From the NCBI RefSeq assembly GCF_019578655.1, contig NC_063264.1, forward strand, positions 17,472,429 through 17,536,428: a DNA stretch of 64,000 bases. Reading direction: 5' to 3'. This document shows positions 37,448-50,426 of this stretch, piece after piece. The notes under the pieces are model-generated. The model made no database searches and was not told where the DNA came from. It saw only the letters and a program-made list of their open reading frames with translations. The position numbers were made by a program, and so were the translations under genes. Position 1 is the first letter of the stretch. Each line of letters begins with the position of its first letter. Source of the DNA: Ricinus communis. Its lineage: Eukaryota; Streptophyta; Magnoliopsida; Malpighiales; Euphorbiaceae.

Positions 37448-40386
37448 TGTCACGACCCCACCCGTGGGCCCGTGACCGGCACTAGGGAATGGGTAGGCTT
37501 AAGGCCACCGAAACCCGTAGTAAGCCTGACACTCACTGATTTAAACAAATCTTATCTCAAATTAATATTATTAAAGCCACAATTCATCTTAATAGCTACA
37601 CTTTACAAAATTACTTCGGTCTACCAGAAAAACTAGGCGAGACCCGAAGCTCAGAAAATTTACAACTGATACATTTACTATTACTACTGCGGAGAATCTA
37701 AGACTTACCAATTTACATACCAAATCAAATACATCACCCGATGATGAAGGAGTCAGTTCTTGAATAAGAGTCAGCGGAGAACTAACAAATACAAATCGAA
37801 AATAAAGAAAATGAGATCGGTCTCGAGAGTGATTTAAAATCAAATAATCTAGAGACTATTGCTTCTTCTCAGAAAACATAGATTATTTAAATCAGTATAT
37901 CAAACCATACTATAATTATACCTTACTATTTCCTTCACATAAAAATATTAATCATTCGAATCAAAATATCAACCATGCACGTAAATACAATCCATATTAT
38001 AATCATACCATAATAAATAAATAAATGAATAATAAAAATATATTTTTACTTTTACGGGACGAGTGGCTCGGTAGAACCCTAAACCCCAAAATCTAACAGC
38101 CATTTTGGCTGTCTTAATCCAATAAGACTGGCGCCTAGAGAGCAAGCTCGATCAGGGTCCTTACCTCCAGCCTGAACACTTGAATTCCAAATAAGCCGAC
38201 ACCCAGAGAGCATTGCTCGATCAGGGACCTTAACTCCGGCAATCAACTGAACTCAGCCCAGAGAGCAATGCTCGATCAGGGCAAACAAATCCATAATAAC
38301 CTTATGTCCATAATCATTACCGGTACGCGTCCCGATGTAACCCACCAAAGGCATGTTCTACAAGCCACATTTCCCAATTCGCAATCATCACATATAATAA
38401 ATATCATTATCTGATGAAGTCAACCAACACATATCGAAATGAAGATTAAAGATTTAAGGTAAAACAACGTGCAATTTGTGAGGGGAAAAATAATAACGTT
38501 TATCTTATTATAACATACTAATAATAATATTTATATTATTTCAAATATTAATAATCAAGTGAAATCATTTATCTTGCGATATTAATAATCATATTAAGCA
38601 CAAATTCTAAATAGCATATTAAAATCAGACTTAGCAATAGTGCAATGATTAAATGACTTTAACTCACAGGATTGGGCGACCTCCTAGCTCTGCTCCGGTG
38701 CCTCAGTTGGAGCGAGCCGAACGAACAGATCTAATCACGGAAAACAATTTATCAAAACGATGAAACAATTACAATAGATCCTAGGTCTAGATTCGTAGGA
38801 CTGACTGTCTAAGAATCTCGACTCGGGAGAATTCTACCGAAAATCCTGCAGAACCTCCCCTACAACACGAACATTACCCCCCGTAAAAACGGGTCCAGGA
38901 CCTGCCAGAAGAACACTTCAAATACATAACGATTAAAACAACGGGAGTCGGGTCCCCAAACTTCACTATTTCCCGACTCCGCCACACAGCACAAAAACAC
39001 GACTATGGCAGGCCAACTAACAGACAAATATTTTTGACTCACAAAAATCATCAAATACTCAATATAATCCAATAAACACAAATAACCAAGAATTTCTAAA
39101 ATTAACGGGCCAAAGAAAATTACCGAGACACTCGATCGCTCGGTCGACTCGCCTCCGGCCGCCGGAGTCCGATCGACGATCCGAACACACCATCGGACTC
39201 ACAACGACGCGCTGATGACGATCCCCGCTTTCGATTTTCCGATCTGACACCCGATCATCCGGAGAAATTTGCGGACGATCTCGACCGTCGAAGCCCGATC
39301 GCCACGAAACAGGTGCCATCGCGAAGCTTGAGATGAGGAGAGTCGGGATACATCCTCCGATCATCCATCCTCCGCCGGAGCTCGCCGGAAAAGCCCAAAA
39401 CGCCGGCCGCCACCATTTTCTCTCCACCGGATCTTCCGCTTCCGGCCACCATCGGCGCTGGCCGCTAAAGAAAGCTCTCGCTAGAGAGCCGATCGCCACC
39501 CGACCGCCAACAACGCCGAAACGGCCGGAACACGCTGAAGCCGCCTTCGCTCGCTTGGCCGCCGCTGCCAACAAGACGCCGCCTCCGGCCGGCCCACGCC
39601 CGACGGCCGCCACCGACGCGGCCCCCTCACTCTCTTCCCCGGCACCGCACTCTCTCTCTCTCTCCTCCTTTCTTCTTCCCCGATTTTCTTTCCTTTCAAT
39701 AACGACATTAGGCCCCCGAACTTTTCCTTATTACAATTTGGTCCCTCAACTTTCTTAATTACTTACAATTTCATCCTGCAGAATTCCAATTTGACCCCCA
39801 AACTTCTTTTTAGCCTTTCAATTAAGCCCCTAACTATTTAATTTGGGCCAAATCCGAATTATTGAAAATACACAATTACAAAAATACCCCTGATCGACAT
39901 ATTTATTTACAAAAATACCAAGCTCACAAATTTCCATTAAAACCCCATAAAAATAACATTATACTTTCAATCCTTATTCCAAAATAAATTTCCAATTTAG
40001 TCCTAACACATAATTAAATTAAATAATCAAATTCCAACTTAAAATTTAATACTACTAATCAATTATAATACCAATTTTCCCAAAATTCTTTTATAAAAAC
40101 ATCCTTTATAATTTCTTCCAAAATTTTTCAATATATAATTTTACTTATATAAATATGCATTTGGGAAAATTTTGAATAACCAAAATATAATCATTTCTCA
40201 AATAATTTACTTGAATAATTTCTTAAAATTTCAAACTAATTGGGTATAGAAAATAACTCATTTATTTGATTAATATTAAATTTTTCATTAAATCATTTCA
40301 AATTAAACCCAATAAAAATAAAGCTAAAATTAACTTAAATAAAAAACTCATTATTAAATATATAAAAAAAAATTTCGGGTGTTACA
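37448..40386 (-). mobile_element. Solo LTR, Ty3/gypsy-like, copy 2
   Basis: A 2939-bp element that begins TGTCACGACCCCACCCGTGG and ends CGGGTGTTACA on the plus strand, flanked by the perfect 5-bp duplication AAAGC (37443-37447 and 40387-40391). It aligns along nearly its whole length with copy 1 at 14728-17323, in the same orientation. It has no coding domains. It keeps a segment of about 351 bp (roughly 39941-40291) that copy 1 lacks. A GC-rich block at about 39130-39700 gives open frames on both strands that are not genes. Confidence 0.93.
38133..38281. repeat. Three hairpin-like motifs in solo LTR copy 2
   Basis: Counterpart of the trio in copy 1: imperfect inverted repeats of the CCCAGAGAGC..GCTCGATCAGGG type near 38133-38157, 38202-38226 and 38257-38281. 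The first copy has one change (CCTAGAG). Conservation between two separate insertions shows the motif is part of the family. Confidence 0.8.
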
Positions 40387-40391
40387 AAAGC

Positions 40392-41220
40392 ATCCCTTTA
40401 TCAATTTCTTATATTTTGTTGATTATAACTATGTAATTGATATAAAGAAAAAAAAAAACATATAGTAGGGACTACTCGGTTTTTTGTGGTTATATAAACT
40501 TGTCAATAACGAAAAAAACAGGCAAAAATTGATAAAAATGTAAATATTAAAATGGATGATCAGGATAAAAATTATAATTTAACTAGTTTAATGAATCACA
40601 TTATAAAAATTGATAGTTATATCCAGTAGGTTTTTTGATAAAGGAGTTTAAATATAGATTCGCCTGATTTTTTTTTTAATTAGTTTTAATAAATAAATAT
40701 TAGTATTTATGATGAGTTTTATAATTTTTTTTATGATAGAAGTATTGAATTCTCATTCTATAGAAATTTTATGGTCATCTATTTCAGGGGTATTGAGTTC
40801 TTCCTCCATGAGAACAATGAAGAAAAAAAAAAGAAATTTAATCATATAATAATCGGTCTCATCAAAAGACATTTATAAAATCGATACGTGGCTTAGTACC
40901 AACAAATGGTGCATTATTTTCACAGAATTGTAATACATTACTCTGTCAGTACAATTAATGATTGTCATGAATAAATTTCTTTAAATATATTTCTTAGAGT
41001 TTGATATTTATTTTTATTTTTTATATTAAGATATCTTTTTCAAATGAAATATCTATATTATTTTTAAGAAAAAGGTTTAAAATGTAGAAAAATATGAAGC
41101 CAATAGAAGTGGATTATCCTACTCCAATGTGAGATAGCGCCGAAGGTAAAGAAACTTGTTACATTTTTTCTCAAATCAAAAACTTGTTGCTTCCTTTGGA
41201 AGTTGTAATTAATTGAAAAC
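40392..41220. other. Intergenic DNA and 3' flank of AAE14
   Basis: No gene seen. The last 200 bp or so before 41221 likely contain the 3' UTR of the minus-strand ligase gene. The rest is AT-rich with no recognised repeat. Confidence 0.5.
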
Positions 41221-44200
41221 TCAAAGACTAGAGGGTAAGAATTGAAGATGAGATGTAACTTCTCCACGAATTTGATCTCTTCTTATCTTTCCACTTGTTG
41301 TTAATGGAAATGGCTTCCTCCATATGATGAAAATTTTAGGCACTTTAAATCTGCAACCAAAAAAAAAAAAATCATTCAGCTATAGTTTGCCACTAATAAT
41401 GACTTAAAACATGAATGTACATAGAACTTGAAAAATTCTCAACTAACAAATTGACAGCCACAAAGCAATTGTAATCTTGGCTTTGCCCATTTTGAAGATT
41501 AGGAAACTAAAGCTATTAGCAGAAAAAGTGACAGCCACAGTATTTCCACAATGAACTTAAAGGAAGCAATACCTGGACAAATTCTTTTCTCGACAGTATT
41601 TCTGGAGGATCTCACTGCATAAGAGTATCTCTTTTCCGGCAAGAGGTTTACAATCATCGTTAGACCACCGCCAACCTTCTCTTAATCTAATGCAAGCAAC
41701 AACCATCTCCATCAGACGAGCATCCGGAATTCCCAGAACAATGGCAGCAGCAACTCCTGGATGTTGCAACAGGATTGCTTCCACCTATGTCAGCACAATA
41801 CTGCCCTTTATAGCACAGTGCCCTCTATTGATTTTGTTTTGTTAGTTGATGATTAAACAGGGCATATGAAATGTACCTCTTCAGGATGAACATTCTCCCC
41901 GCCACTCTTGATACGATTATTCGCGCGCCCAATGAGCCATAAATTACCAGAACCATCTATGATACCAATGTCACCTGTGTCGAGCCAAATTTCATTGGTA
42001 CGGTCACTAGCCTCAGATGGAGTTTGGTCCCAATATCTAAGCATTGCATGTGGGCCTCTAGTTAAAATTCTTCCAGAGTGAGAAGAGCCATCAGGACATA
42101 TCTTTATTTCCACATGTGGTGCAGGCTTGCCAACGCATACACCTTGTGGTTGGTTAACCGAAGTGAGTTTTGTTCTACCATACGTCTGTAAGAGCTGATC
42201 AGGGGTTTCAAGTGTAGGATCATAGAGGGTCATGAAGGTTAGAGAAGAACAGCTCTCTGTCATTCCTTCAAAACAAGTAAGAAGAAAGTAATCTCGGTAA
42301 TAAATTAAGTAAAAAAAAAATGAAAATTACTGGAATGTACAAGAGTCTGAACCATTTTACATAGATCCACTGATAAAATATGTTGTCTATATATGATGAA
42401 GCTCAAACCATATACACAAGCTTAACTGGCTCTCTCTTTAGCAACACTACAATTAGGCTTGGAAAGAATTATAACAAATAAATATCCTGATTTTGCTGGA
42501 CAAAAATCAATTAAAGGATTTTCTAGCTTGCGAGTTGATCCCAAAGTCCCCTGCGTTTTATTGATGGAAGGAAGCAATCCTGTCCTTTATGCACATATGA
42601 CTTATACCACTCTGGTGCTTCTTAAGCATCTCTCCGGCCCAAGAATTTTTTGATTCCTGAAAGCGCATTTATCCTATGGGGAGGTTGGTTCTAAGCAAGT
42701 TACTTCCAGGGTACCTCACAGGTTCAGATTATTTTAAAGTAGAAAATAACAATTGTTCGTCTTCATGTTAAGGTGTTTCTAGAGCAAAATAGACCAAGTT
42801 ACAAGCTGGGCAGAATTCAGAAGGATAACTTACTAACCATAAGCTGACAGAAGCTTAGCTCTTGGGAAGCATTTGCTGGCATCTTTAATAAGCCCAACCG
42901 ATAGACTCCCACCTCCATTTAACATTTTCTTCAAAGTATGTCTCCCTTTCCAAGTTTCCTTTTCCCTGACAAAATTTCTCTGAAAAATAAACTGAGCCAA
43001 CTGACTAACATACAAAGCAGAAATCTTTGGAAAGGGTTTAGTGGCAGTGACAAGCTTTGAGGTTTATGCTACGAAATTGAAATAACCATATTGCTTCAAT
43101 TTGTTTCTGTTACAAATTGAGTTCTATTATTACCTGGTTAAGGAAATCAGATCACCCATTGTTGCAGGGACAGTGATCAGAGAGGTCACGTTGTGTTGGT
43201 CAATAACATCTACAGCTAATGAAGCATTAAACTTGGGTATAAACACATGACAAGCTCCAACCATTAGCATAGCCATAGCTGATGACAATCCACCAATATG
43301 GCACAATGGGGCAGTATGCAAATAGACCTGTAAAAAATTCCACAGAATGAGGATTTAAAGTGCTGCATGCCTATATTCGTCCATTCAAATTAAGCTGTAT
43401 GGAAATATATTTTCAGCATACATCATCCTCACAGTAACCAACAAATGCAACTTTTGCCAAGGATTGTACTGTCAAAGCTGAATGGCTTATGAGTACTCCT
43501 TTTGGCCTTCCAGTGGTACCTATTACCATTAAAGAATAAAGCCAAATTTTGTTCAGTAATTGAAACAATGAACAAGAAACTGACAGTGGATACAAAAAAA
43601 TACCTGAAGTGAAGCATATCAAGACAGCACGCTCAGGTGCCCAAGAGTAATTCAATTCTGGAGATCCTATCCCTTGCTTTCGAAGCGTATCTGTAGTTAA
43701 TACTGACAAAATGAAAAGAAGGAACGAATAGAAGTCAATAATTACGGAAAAAGAAGAGGAATGGAAGTCAATAATCACTGCAAAATCCGAATAGATTAAA
43801 AATTTGCATACTGTTTGAAGCTTGAATAACACTAGATGAAGAGAAATCCAAGAAAACATGCCACATCAAAGAAGGTATAGAATTGATCTTGAGCTCTGAA
43901 TACCAAAAACTACAACTCTCATCCGCCACAAACATCACTGCCTTCACACTCAACATAGCTGATTTCGCTTCTTCAAAGCTCTGCAACAACTTAAATTAAT
44001 GCCATAATATTACAAAAAAGAAGCACCCAGAAACTCATACAACAGTTAAACATCAACTTACCCATCTATAATTCAAAGGGGCAACTATTCCACCAATAAA
44101 AGCAACAGCTAATAACCACTCCAAATACAAATCACTGAAACAATGAATGAGAACAGCACACAAAGTTTTAATTTATGTTCAAACTCTTTGTGTCCATGAA

Positions 44201-44444
44201 ATTTACGACACAAGAAAAAGGGAAAAAGGAAACAAAGTTGGAACCTGTTAAAAGCACAGATTGCTACAATGTCGCCCTTTCTGAGGCCAAGTTTAGTGAG
44301 TCCACCGGCTAGACTCAATACGTTTTCAACGAACTGCTTGCCCGTTGTTTGCCGGTTGCCGGTGATGGTGACGATAGAATTAGGCCGGAGAGTTGATAGT
44401 CGTGTCAGGCATTGGCATATGTGAGCCTGAGAGTAATTAGACAT
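41221..44444 (-). CDS. AAE14: o-Succinylbenzoate-CoA ligase, complete, 10 exons
   Basis: ATP-dependent ligase that joins o-succinylbenzoate to CoA in phylloquinone (vitamin K1) synthesis, the plant MenE step. Exons (minus): 44444-44245, 44134-44062, 43980-43812, 43702-43604, 43519-43422, 43327-43134, 42965-42838, 42265-41877, 41784-41573, 41350-41221. All are GT..AG and the phases close at 563 residues (Arabidopsis AAE14: about 560). Marks of the adenylate-forming superfamily are the P-loop-like TSGTTGRPKGV (about 178-188, across an intron), MTESCSSLTF (about 322-331), WLDTGDIG (about 414-421), GRANNRIKSGGENVHPEE (about 433-450) and the catalytic-lysine motif TTSGKIRRD (Lys about 542). The start MSNYSQAHICQCLTRL matches the family. 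The protein ends SSL, a possible weak peroxisomal signal, and has no obvious strong transit peptide; the enzyme is reported in chloroplasts in Arabidopsis. No lesion was seen. Confidence 0.96.
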
Positions 44445-47400
44445 TGTTGACGAAGGTAAAATTCAGAACTGATGGGCTGAATGGAAAAGCTTTGAAAGCG
44501 AGGTAATGGCGGGTGATTTACTAAGGACAGTATCTTATCTTTGGTTTAGGTAACGTGTTTGTGACAGTGGATAGCTCACGGTTTGAAGTGATTGGTCGGT
44601 GTGATTACAAGCTATCTTACCATATTAGTATTAAACTTTTTCTAAATTGCCTTCAAAAAGAAAATATTAGTATTAAATTAATTTTATTGATAGATTACTT
44701 GTTGAACTAAATATTTTTCAAAAAGTTTCCCAAAAGAAAAGTATATAAAAATGGCTTTTACTTAGACAAAATGTATTTTTAAAACTTTAAATTTCTTAGT
44801 TTTATTTTATTAAGAAATTTAATTTTTATTTAATTTTTGCTTTTATATTGATTTTTTATTTTACTGACATGTTGTACTTTTATTTTTATTTTGATTAAGA
44901 TTCATTTTTAATCAAAATAAAAATAAAAATACAAGAATTTAATAAAATAAATAAAAATCTCATAAAATATATATAAGAAGTACTTAATAAAATAAAATTT
45001 TAATATAATAAATTAAAATTTTAATAGCTTAATAAAATAAAATAAAAAAATTCAGAGAGCTAATAATAGTTTTACTTTTTATGGCATTTTTCAAACCTCT
45101 TAGACAGTCAAAAAAAGTAAACTGACTTTTAAAAAATTTCTATGTTTTAGAATAAAATCAATTTATTTGTTATTTTTCACAAGAAAATTAAAAAATAAAA
45201 CAAATAAATATTTTTAAATAAAAAGTAAATGCAATACAAAAAATACAAAAGTCAAATTTGACTTGAATTAAATAAATCAACAAAAGTCTAAACTATATAA
45301 ATTTCTTACTTTAATTTCCTAGTTTTCTATTATGTTTTGCCTTCAAATTAATTGTGATGTTGATTTCTGGTATCCATTTGTTTATTGTTGGTCATTGTTG
45401 TATTAATTTTCATTAATAAAATCAATGTATAGTCTATTCATTGTTGTCTTCCAAATATTAATTTATCACTTTTTTATTTTTAAATTATAATACTTAATTT
45501 ATATTTATATTTCAGCCCTCTAGCTTGATTTGCCCTTATATATAAAAACTTTATTTGAAAGAATGGTTGAGATGAAAAGTTTTGATCTCCAATCTAATCT
45601 GTAGGAAGAAACTTTACAACTAAGTGCTAATTATCATATAAGATAATTGGTGAATACTAGTCAAAGTATGACTTTTTCTTTGCTAATTGAATAATGAATA
45701 AAATAATGTTTCATACTATATGTATTTACATGTTCTCAACCAGACTCTTAAATATTTTTAAAATTTGTTTCATATTTATATATTTTTATTAAATTATTAA
45801 TTATTAATTTTATTTTAAAATATGCGTATTTGAATAATATTTTTTTATTTTATTCTATAATTAATTTTTTATTTATAAACAAAAAAAATATTAAGAATGA
45901 GTATTCGGTCGATTTAGTTCGAACTAGCTCTATTGAAGAAATTGAAACATTTTTGACAATGAACCAAAACAAACCACATATTAAAATAAATCAAAATAAT
46001 CTAATTGTATATGAATATGAATCGAACTGAATAGAAGGATAAATTAGAGTAACCAGAATGATTATACTACACCAAATTTAAAGGAAGAATTACTTTCTTC
46101 CTTTAAATTTTAGAGAGAATATGGCTCTTTTTTAATTAATTTTTATTAATAAATAATAGAAAAAAATGAGTAAGGAAAGAAAACATGACTTTTAAAAAGA
46201 AAGTGAGTAAAAAATAATAAAATAATCTTAAGAGTTATTTTCTTTCTTTTTAAATTTAGATAAAATGAATATGATTCTCAAAAACTTTTAAAAAATAATG
46301 AAAAATTAGAAATGTCTTTTTGAAGTCTGAATTTTTGTCATACTGCCTATAATAGAAAAAGAACTTAATTTAAGTGCTTGTTGGCAACATAATATTTTTT
46401 AATAATATCAATATTTATTTGCTTGAGGAGGATGAAAATAGAAAAAATAAAAAATAAATATACAGCTCTTAATTATAGATGTGTTTTTCTGTCGTGTGAA
46501 CTTTGAACCTGTCAATCAATTCAGTATTTGGTCACTAACTCGACATTCTATTTAATAGAGTCTCGACGTGAGATTTTATCTAAAATCCTGCTTTGGACAT
46601 TTCTCAATTTAATTTCCTTATTATAGGTTAGAAATTAAAGATTTTAATTTTATATTTAGAATCTTAGACCCAAATGGCCTAGGTGGCTTATATGATTGGA
46701 TTTAGTATTTAAAATTGAAAACTTAGTCAAATCTAATTTAATTAATTGAAACAATTAGTTAGACCGGTTAATTTGATTAATCTATTTGTAATTGAATTTT
46801 TTTTTTTGAAAAGAGAAAAAGAGCTAAAAAGTTAATAATTTAAAATACTTTATACAATTGATTGAATTGAAACCGATTAAATTGGTAACTGAAATTTGAA
46901 CCTGTTGATCGATTTAGATTTTGAAATATTGATTTTAATAAAGCTAGTCAATTAAAAGTCAATTTTAAGATGAAAATAAATATGTTTATTTAGAATTATA
47001 AATAAAGCAAGTGTCTTATGAAGTATTTGAAATTTTATTTGATTAAAATTTTTTAAATTTTTTTATTAAATTAATTAAGCTGAGTTTAAACTTAATTTTG
47101 AGCTCAATAATTTCATCAAACTAAAAGTAACTTTCACATAATTTTATTTTTGGACTCGCGAGCTACTTTATTATTTACTTACAAGCAGCCTCGTGATCAA
47201 GCTTTTAAATTCGAGCTCGATTTCAAATTATTTAAAAAATTTATAAAAAAAATTATTTTTTGAATTCATTTATCGATTTGAATTTGAGTTTGAGCTCAAA
47301 CTTTTTGCATTAGATAATTAATTAATAAGTTGAGGTTGAATTTAATTCATTTATTATATATGAAGCAAGCTCGAGCTCGTGTTGGATTACAACCCTTGTC

Positions 47401-47589
47401 TATATCCTTGAATAGTTTCTGGGCGGGGCACTGAGAGTTGCGCGGCCTGGCCCATATTTGTTCTTCCATTTTTCACTAATTTCCCGTGTTTTTGCCCTTT
47501 CGCTCTCCCAATAGTAGCCTCAACCTCGTGTGATTTAAAGAATTTTGTTTTTTTTCTTTTACGGAAAAGGTGCCGCACCGATTTTATTC
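44445..47589. other. Intergenic DNA between AAE14 and the small membrane-protein gene
   Basis: The left 100-200 bp should hold the AAE14 promoter and 5' UTR (minus strand). The rest is AT-rich. Around 47150-47390 there are scattered GAGCTCGA/CTCGAGCTCG segments typical of old interspersed plant repeats, and 46490-46930 has loose repeats of AACCTGT.GATCGATTTAG type. No gene is recognised; the short frame at 45830-46030 is AT-rich. Confidence 0.55.
46074..46110. repeat. 16-bp perfect inverted repeat (possible MITE end)
   Basis: AAATTTAAAGGAAGAA (46074-46089), a 5-nt loop TTACT, then its exact complement TTCTTCCTTTAAATTT (46095-46110). A related TTTCTTTCTTTTTAAATTTAG lies near 46238-46260 in the orientation expected of the other end of a small inverted-repeat element of about 190 bp. 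It could also be a simple hairpin. Confidence 0.7.
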
Positions 47590-48831
47590 AGTAGCTTAAA
47601 TTCTACTGTTTGAGAATTCTCTTCTTCTCACTCAGAGTCTCATTATTGGAAGGTAATGTCTTGATCTGTCTATTCTATGACTCCGTTTAAGCTGTAATGA
47701 AAGCTCAATTTTTGTTAGGGATGTTAATCAAATAACCTAGAATCTGTCCTCCGCTCTGCTATTTCTCCATGTATGCAACATCTTGATACTGTTTCTTGAA
47801 GTAACGTTTTATAAATGCTAAGCTTGTTGATAATGATTAATGTAGCTATTTATTTTGACTTTTTATTTAGCTATAACTTGTTAGCTCAAAGTAAATATTT
47901 ACTCTGATTTAGAAAGACATGAGAATGTTGATGTTGGTTGCAGCAGGAGGGAGAGACGGTTCAATACCCGATTTGAGGACCAGGTAACCTAGCATCCTCA
48001 CCCATTGAACCATAGTACCTAGCTTCCCTTCCTTTTCCAGACCAAAGATGTGATGCTTTGGTTTGAAAACCAATAGCATAGATGAAGGCATAGCCCATTC
48101 CAGTTCTAGTTGTTAAAGTTCTTGGTCATATTGAAAAGGGTGGTCTTCAGGCCCTAAATCAAGTATATAGTTAGTTATTGAGTTCTTGTTCAAAGCATGA
48201 GATGGGTATCTTATAATTGTAAACTAGAAATTATTGCTTAAATGGGTTTTCTTTAAATTTAATGTGTTTCGGTAGCTACTGATGAGGACTAGTAGCTATT
48301 TAGTTGTGATGGGAAATCATTATCGTAGGTTGTCTTATGAAATTGTACGCAATCATTCATTAGTAACTTACCTCATGCATATATGTGCATTGCAAATACT
48401 GGAGGAAAAAGTTCTCAATATATTGTGCAAACATGAGGACAGACAAAACTAGAAATTCTTCCAGATATAATGTAAGCATATTAAGTTTTGTGAATGGTTT
48501 ATCAAACTGATTGCCTTTTAGTAGTTGAGGATCTAAAGGATGGTTTTCATTCATCATCAACTACCAGTTTATGGTTCAGGTGGTAGGTTAAAAAGCCAAG
48601 TGTATTTACTATCGAATAAGAGTACTGTTTAAGGACCCCTGTGAATTTTACTTCTAGCATTACTTGATGGCTTAAATGCATTGTTTTATCTTTCATTTTC
48701 TTGCTATGATCTAGCATCTGAGATGAGCGGCCCCTATGCATATCATGGTGCTCAAAAGCTATTACTTCAGATGCTGTAATTCATGCCCATGCTGATCTAC
48801 TGAGAGCCATATTTTCTTTTTGCAGCCAGGC
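47590..48831 (+). other. 5' UTR and leader intron of the small membrane-protein gene
   Basis: A donor AAG|GTAATG at 47652/47653 and an acceptor TTTTTGCAG at 48825 define a likely intron of about 1.17 kb in the 5' UTR. It ends 6 bp before the start codon. The upstream leader at about 47590-47652 is CT-rich. The transcription start is not determined. Confidence 0.5.
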
Positions 48832-49178
48832 ATGGGAACCCGAGGAGTTGTAGGGGATAAATGGTCAATGAGGATTCTTTGGGCCTGTGCTATTGGAAGT
48901 GCAATCAGTATGCATTTTGGATTTAATTTTTGGCTTATTGGCTGACATTATTTTTTTTTCCTTTATATTGTCAATTTATAGGCCACTGATTCTCACGAAT
49001 GGTTGACATCACAGACTTCTTTGTTTTCTCATAGTTTAGTTTATGTATGATCTTGTTTATTGCTTGTCCAGGCCTATATATGGTTGCTGTAGAAAGACAG
49101 CAAAAGAACAGAGACCGAATGCTGGCCGAAAGTTTACAGGATATGGAGGCTGAGTCGGGCAGTGGGGAGAGTATTTAA
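48832..49178 (+). CDS. 60-residue single-span membrane protein, two exons
   Basis: Exons 48832-48907 and 49072-49178, GT..AG intron, phase closes on TAA. The product is MGTRGVVGDKWSMRILWACA (residues 1-20), then a single hydrophobic span (about 15-32, ILWACAIGSAISLYMVAV), then a charged tail VERQQKNRDRMLAESLQDME and an acidic Gly/Ser end. It has no signal peptide. Conservation-like features (RGVVGDKWSMRILW, VERQ) match my memory of a very small plant protein family, one member of which has been listed among Arabidopsis mitochondrial complex I accessory subunits. That link is uncertain and should be treated as a lead only. It is easy to miss because each exon is too short for simple frame searches. 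It is flanked on the left by AAE14 (divergent) and on the right by the glycine-rich gene (same strand). Confidence 0.75.
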
Positions 49179-50426
49179 ATGTGGGTGTCTGATTGTCAAA
49201 AATTTCTTCTGTAATATCTTCTAAAGAGTTCTCCTAATGTTCTAGAATGAGTGTCTATGCAAAGGACTATTCCTTTAATTTTGGGGATTTGGAGTTTGAG
49301 GATTTCTCTCTGATAATAATTCAGTTTTTCAGAGGTTGAAGAGTACAATTTTCAGCAGGGACATGAAAGGGAATAGTTAATTGATTATGCAGCTGTCTGT
49401 AGAGAATGGTCTTTTAGTTTGATGCAGTTGATATTATACTCCTGATGTTTGTGCTAACTAATGTAACATTAAACAGATTTTCATTTGAAAGAATGAAATG
49501 GCTTGTTATTACAAACGAAATAAATAAGAAATTCATTGAATTCTACTCTTTCATGATTTCACATGTGATAAATTGTTCTATATACATATACCTTTTCTGT
49601 AAAAATGTTGTAATAACTGGTTGGGTATTGCAAATTCTGGACACTAGAAGAAATAGAGATTTAGGACACAGAAATGGAAGTTATTTGTAAGGATGATGAA
49701 TTCAACCTCAAATCAAGAGCTCGAAAAAGATTCCTGACTGGTTCCTCCTATCCCGGGTGTCACGTGAGTTTTGTTTTCCCTTGCTAGCTGCGAGGCGGGG
49801 CGTGACATTGGTTTCCGCCCATTTTCTGCTTGTGGGTAAAAAGATCAGATTTTAGTTTTTGTTCATGCAGATAATGTTGGTTGGGTCCCTTCTCTCTCTA
49901 ATTAGTTTTTTGATAATTAAACCTTAATGAATATTTTATGATAATTTGTTCGAATACAAGTATGATTAAAAGAGGAAATATTGTTTAATTTTCTCTTACA
50001 TTTAAAAGACAAATACTTCCTTTTCCCCCGAAATTCTTAATTAATGATAAAAGTTTCTGAATTGTAGAGGCAGACAATATGCTGCCGAACTGCAGTTTTT
50101 CTAATTTAAATATTTCATCCTTTTCAGAACAAAAACTAAGCTTAGAATACCATTTCATACATATGTTTATTTTGAACTATTACTTTCCTGACAAACTTTA
50201 ATCCACACTTCAGAAAAGGAAAAAGAAAAAAGAAGGATTATTGACACTTCCAACACAATGTTCATGCACGCAGAAGGAATGTGTTAAGACGCAGATGAAG
50301 AGGAAGATTACTTGCAACCAAAGGAAATGCAGGATATAAGGTTTCATGTCGATGGTTGCACGTAAATGTTACTCACACAAACACCATGACTCCGTATTCC
50401 AAGGCCAAACCATAACAGAACCTCAC
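49179..50426. other. 3' flank of the small gene and promoter region of the glycine-rich gene
   Basis: No gene seen. The first 200-300 bp are probably the 3' UTR. GTGTCACGTGAG at about 49758-49769 contains a G-box core (CACGTG). The segment from there to GGCGGGGCGTGACA at 49808 is unusually GC-rich for the area and ends like a plant LTR, but no element could be delimited. Confidence 0.5.

Noticed and set aside
39059..39758. Frames of 141-184 codons on both strands
   Set aside because: Same GC-rich LTR block as in copy 1; Arg/Pro/Ala-rich low-complexity translations with no family.
47920..48020. Inverted-looking tRNA-like segment (GGTTCAATACCCGA)
   Set aside because: No A box or cloverleaf could be drawn; left as unassigned leader-intron sequence.
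49750..49810. GGCGGGGCGTGACA, like the 3' end of a plant LTR
   Set aside because: No matching start, no target duplication and only about 60 bp of unusual composition.
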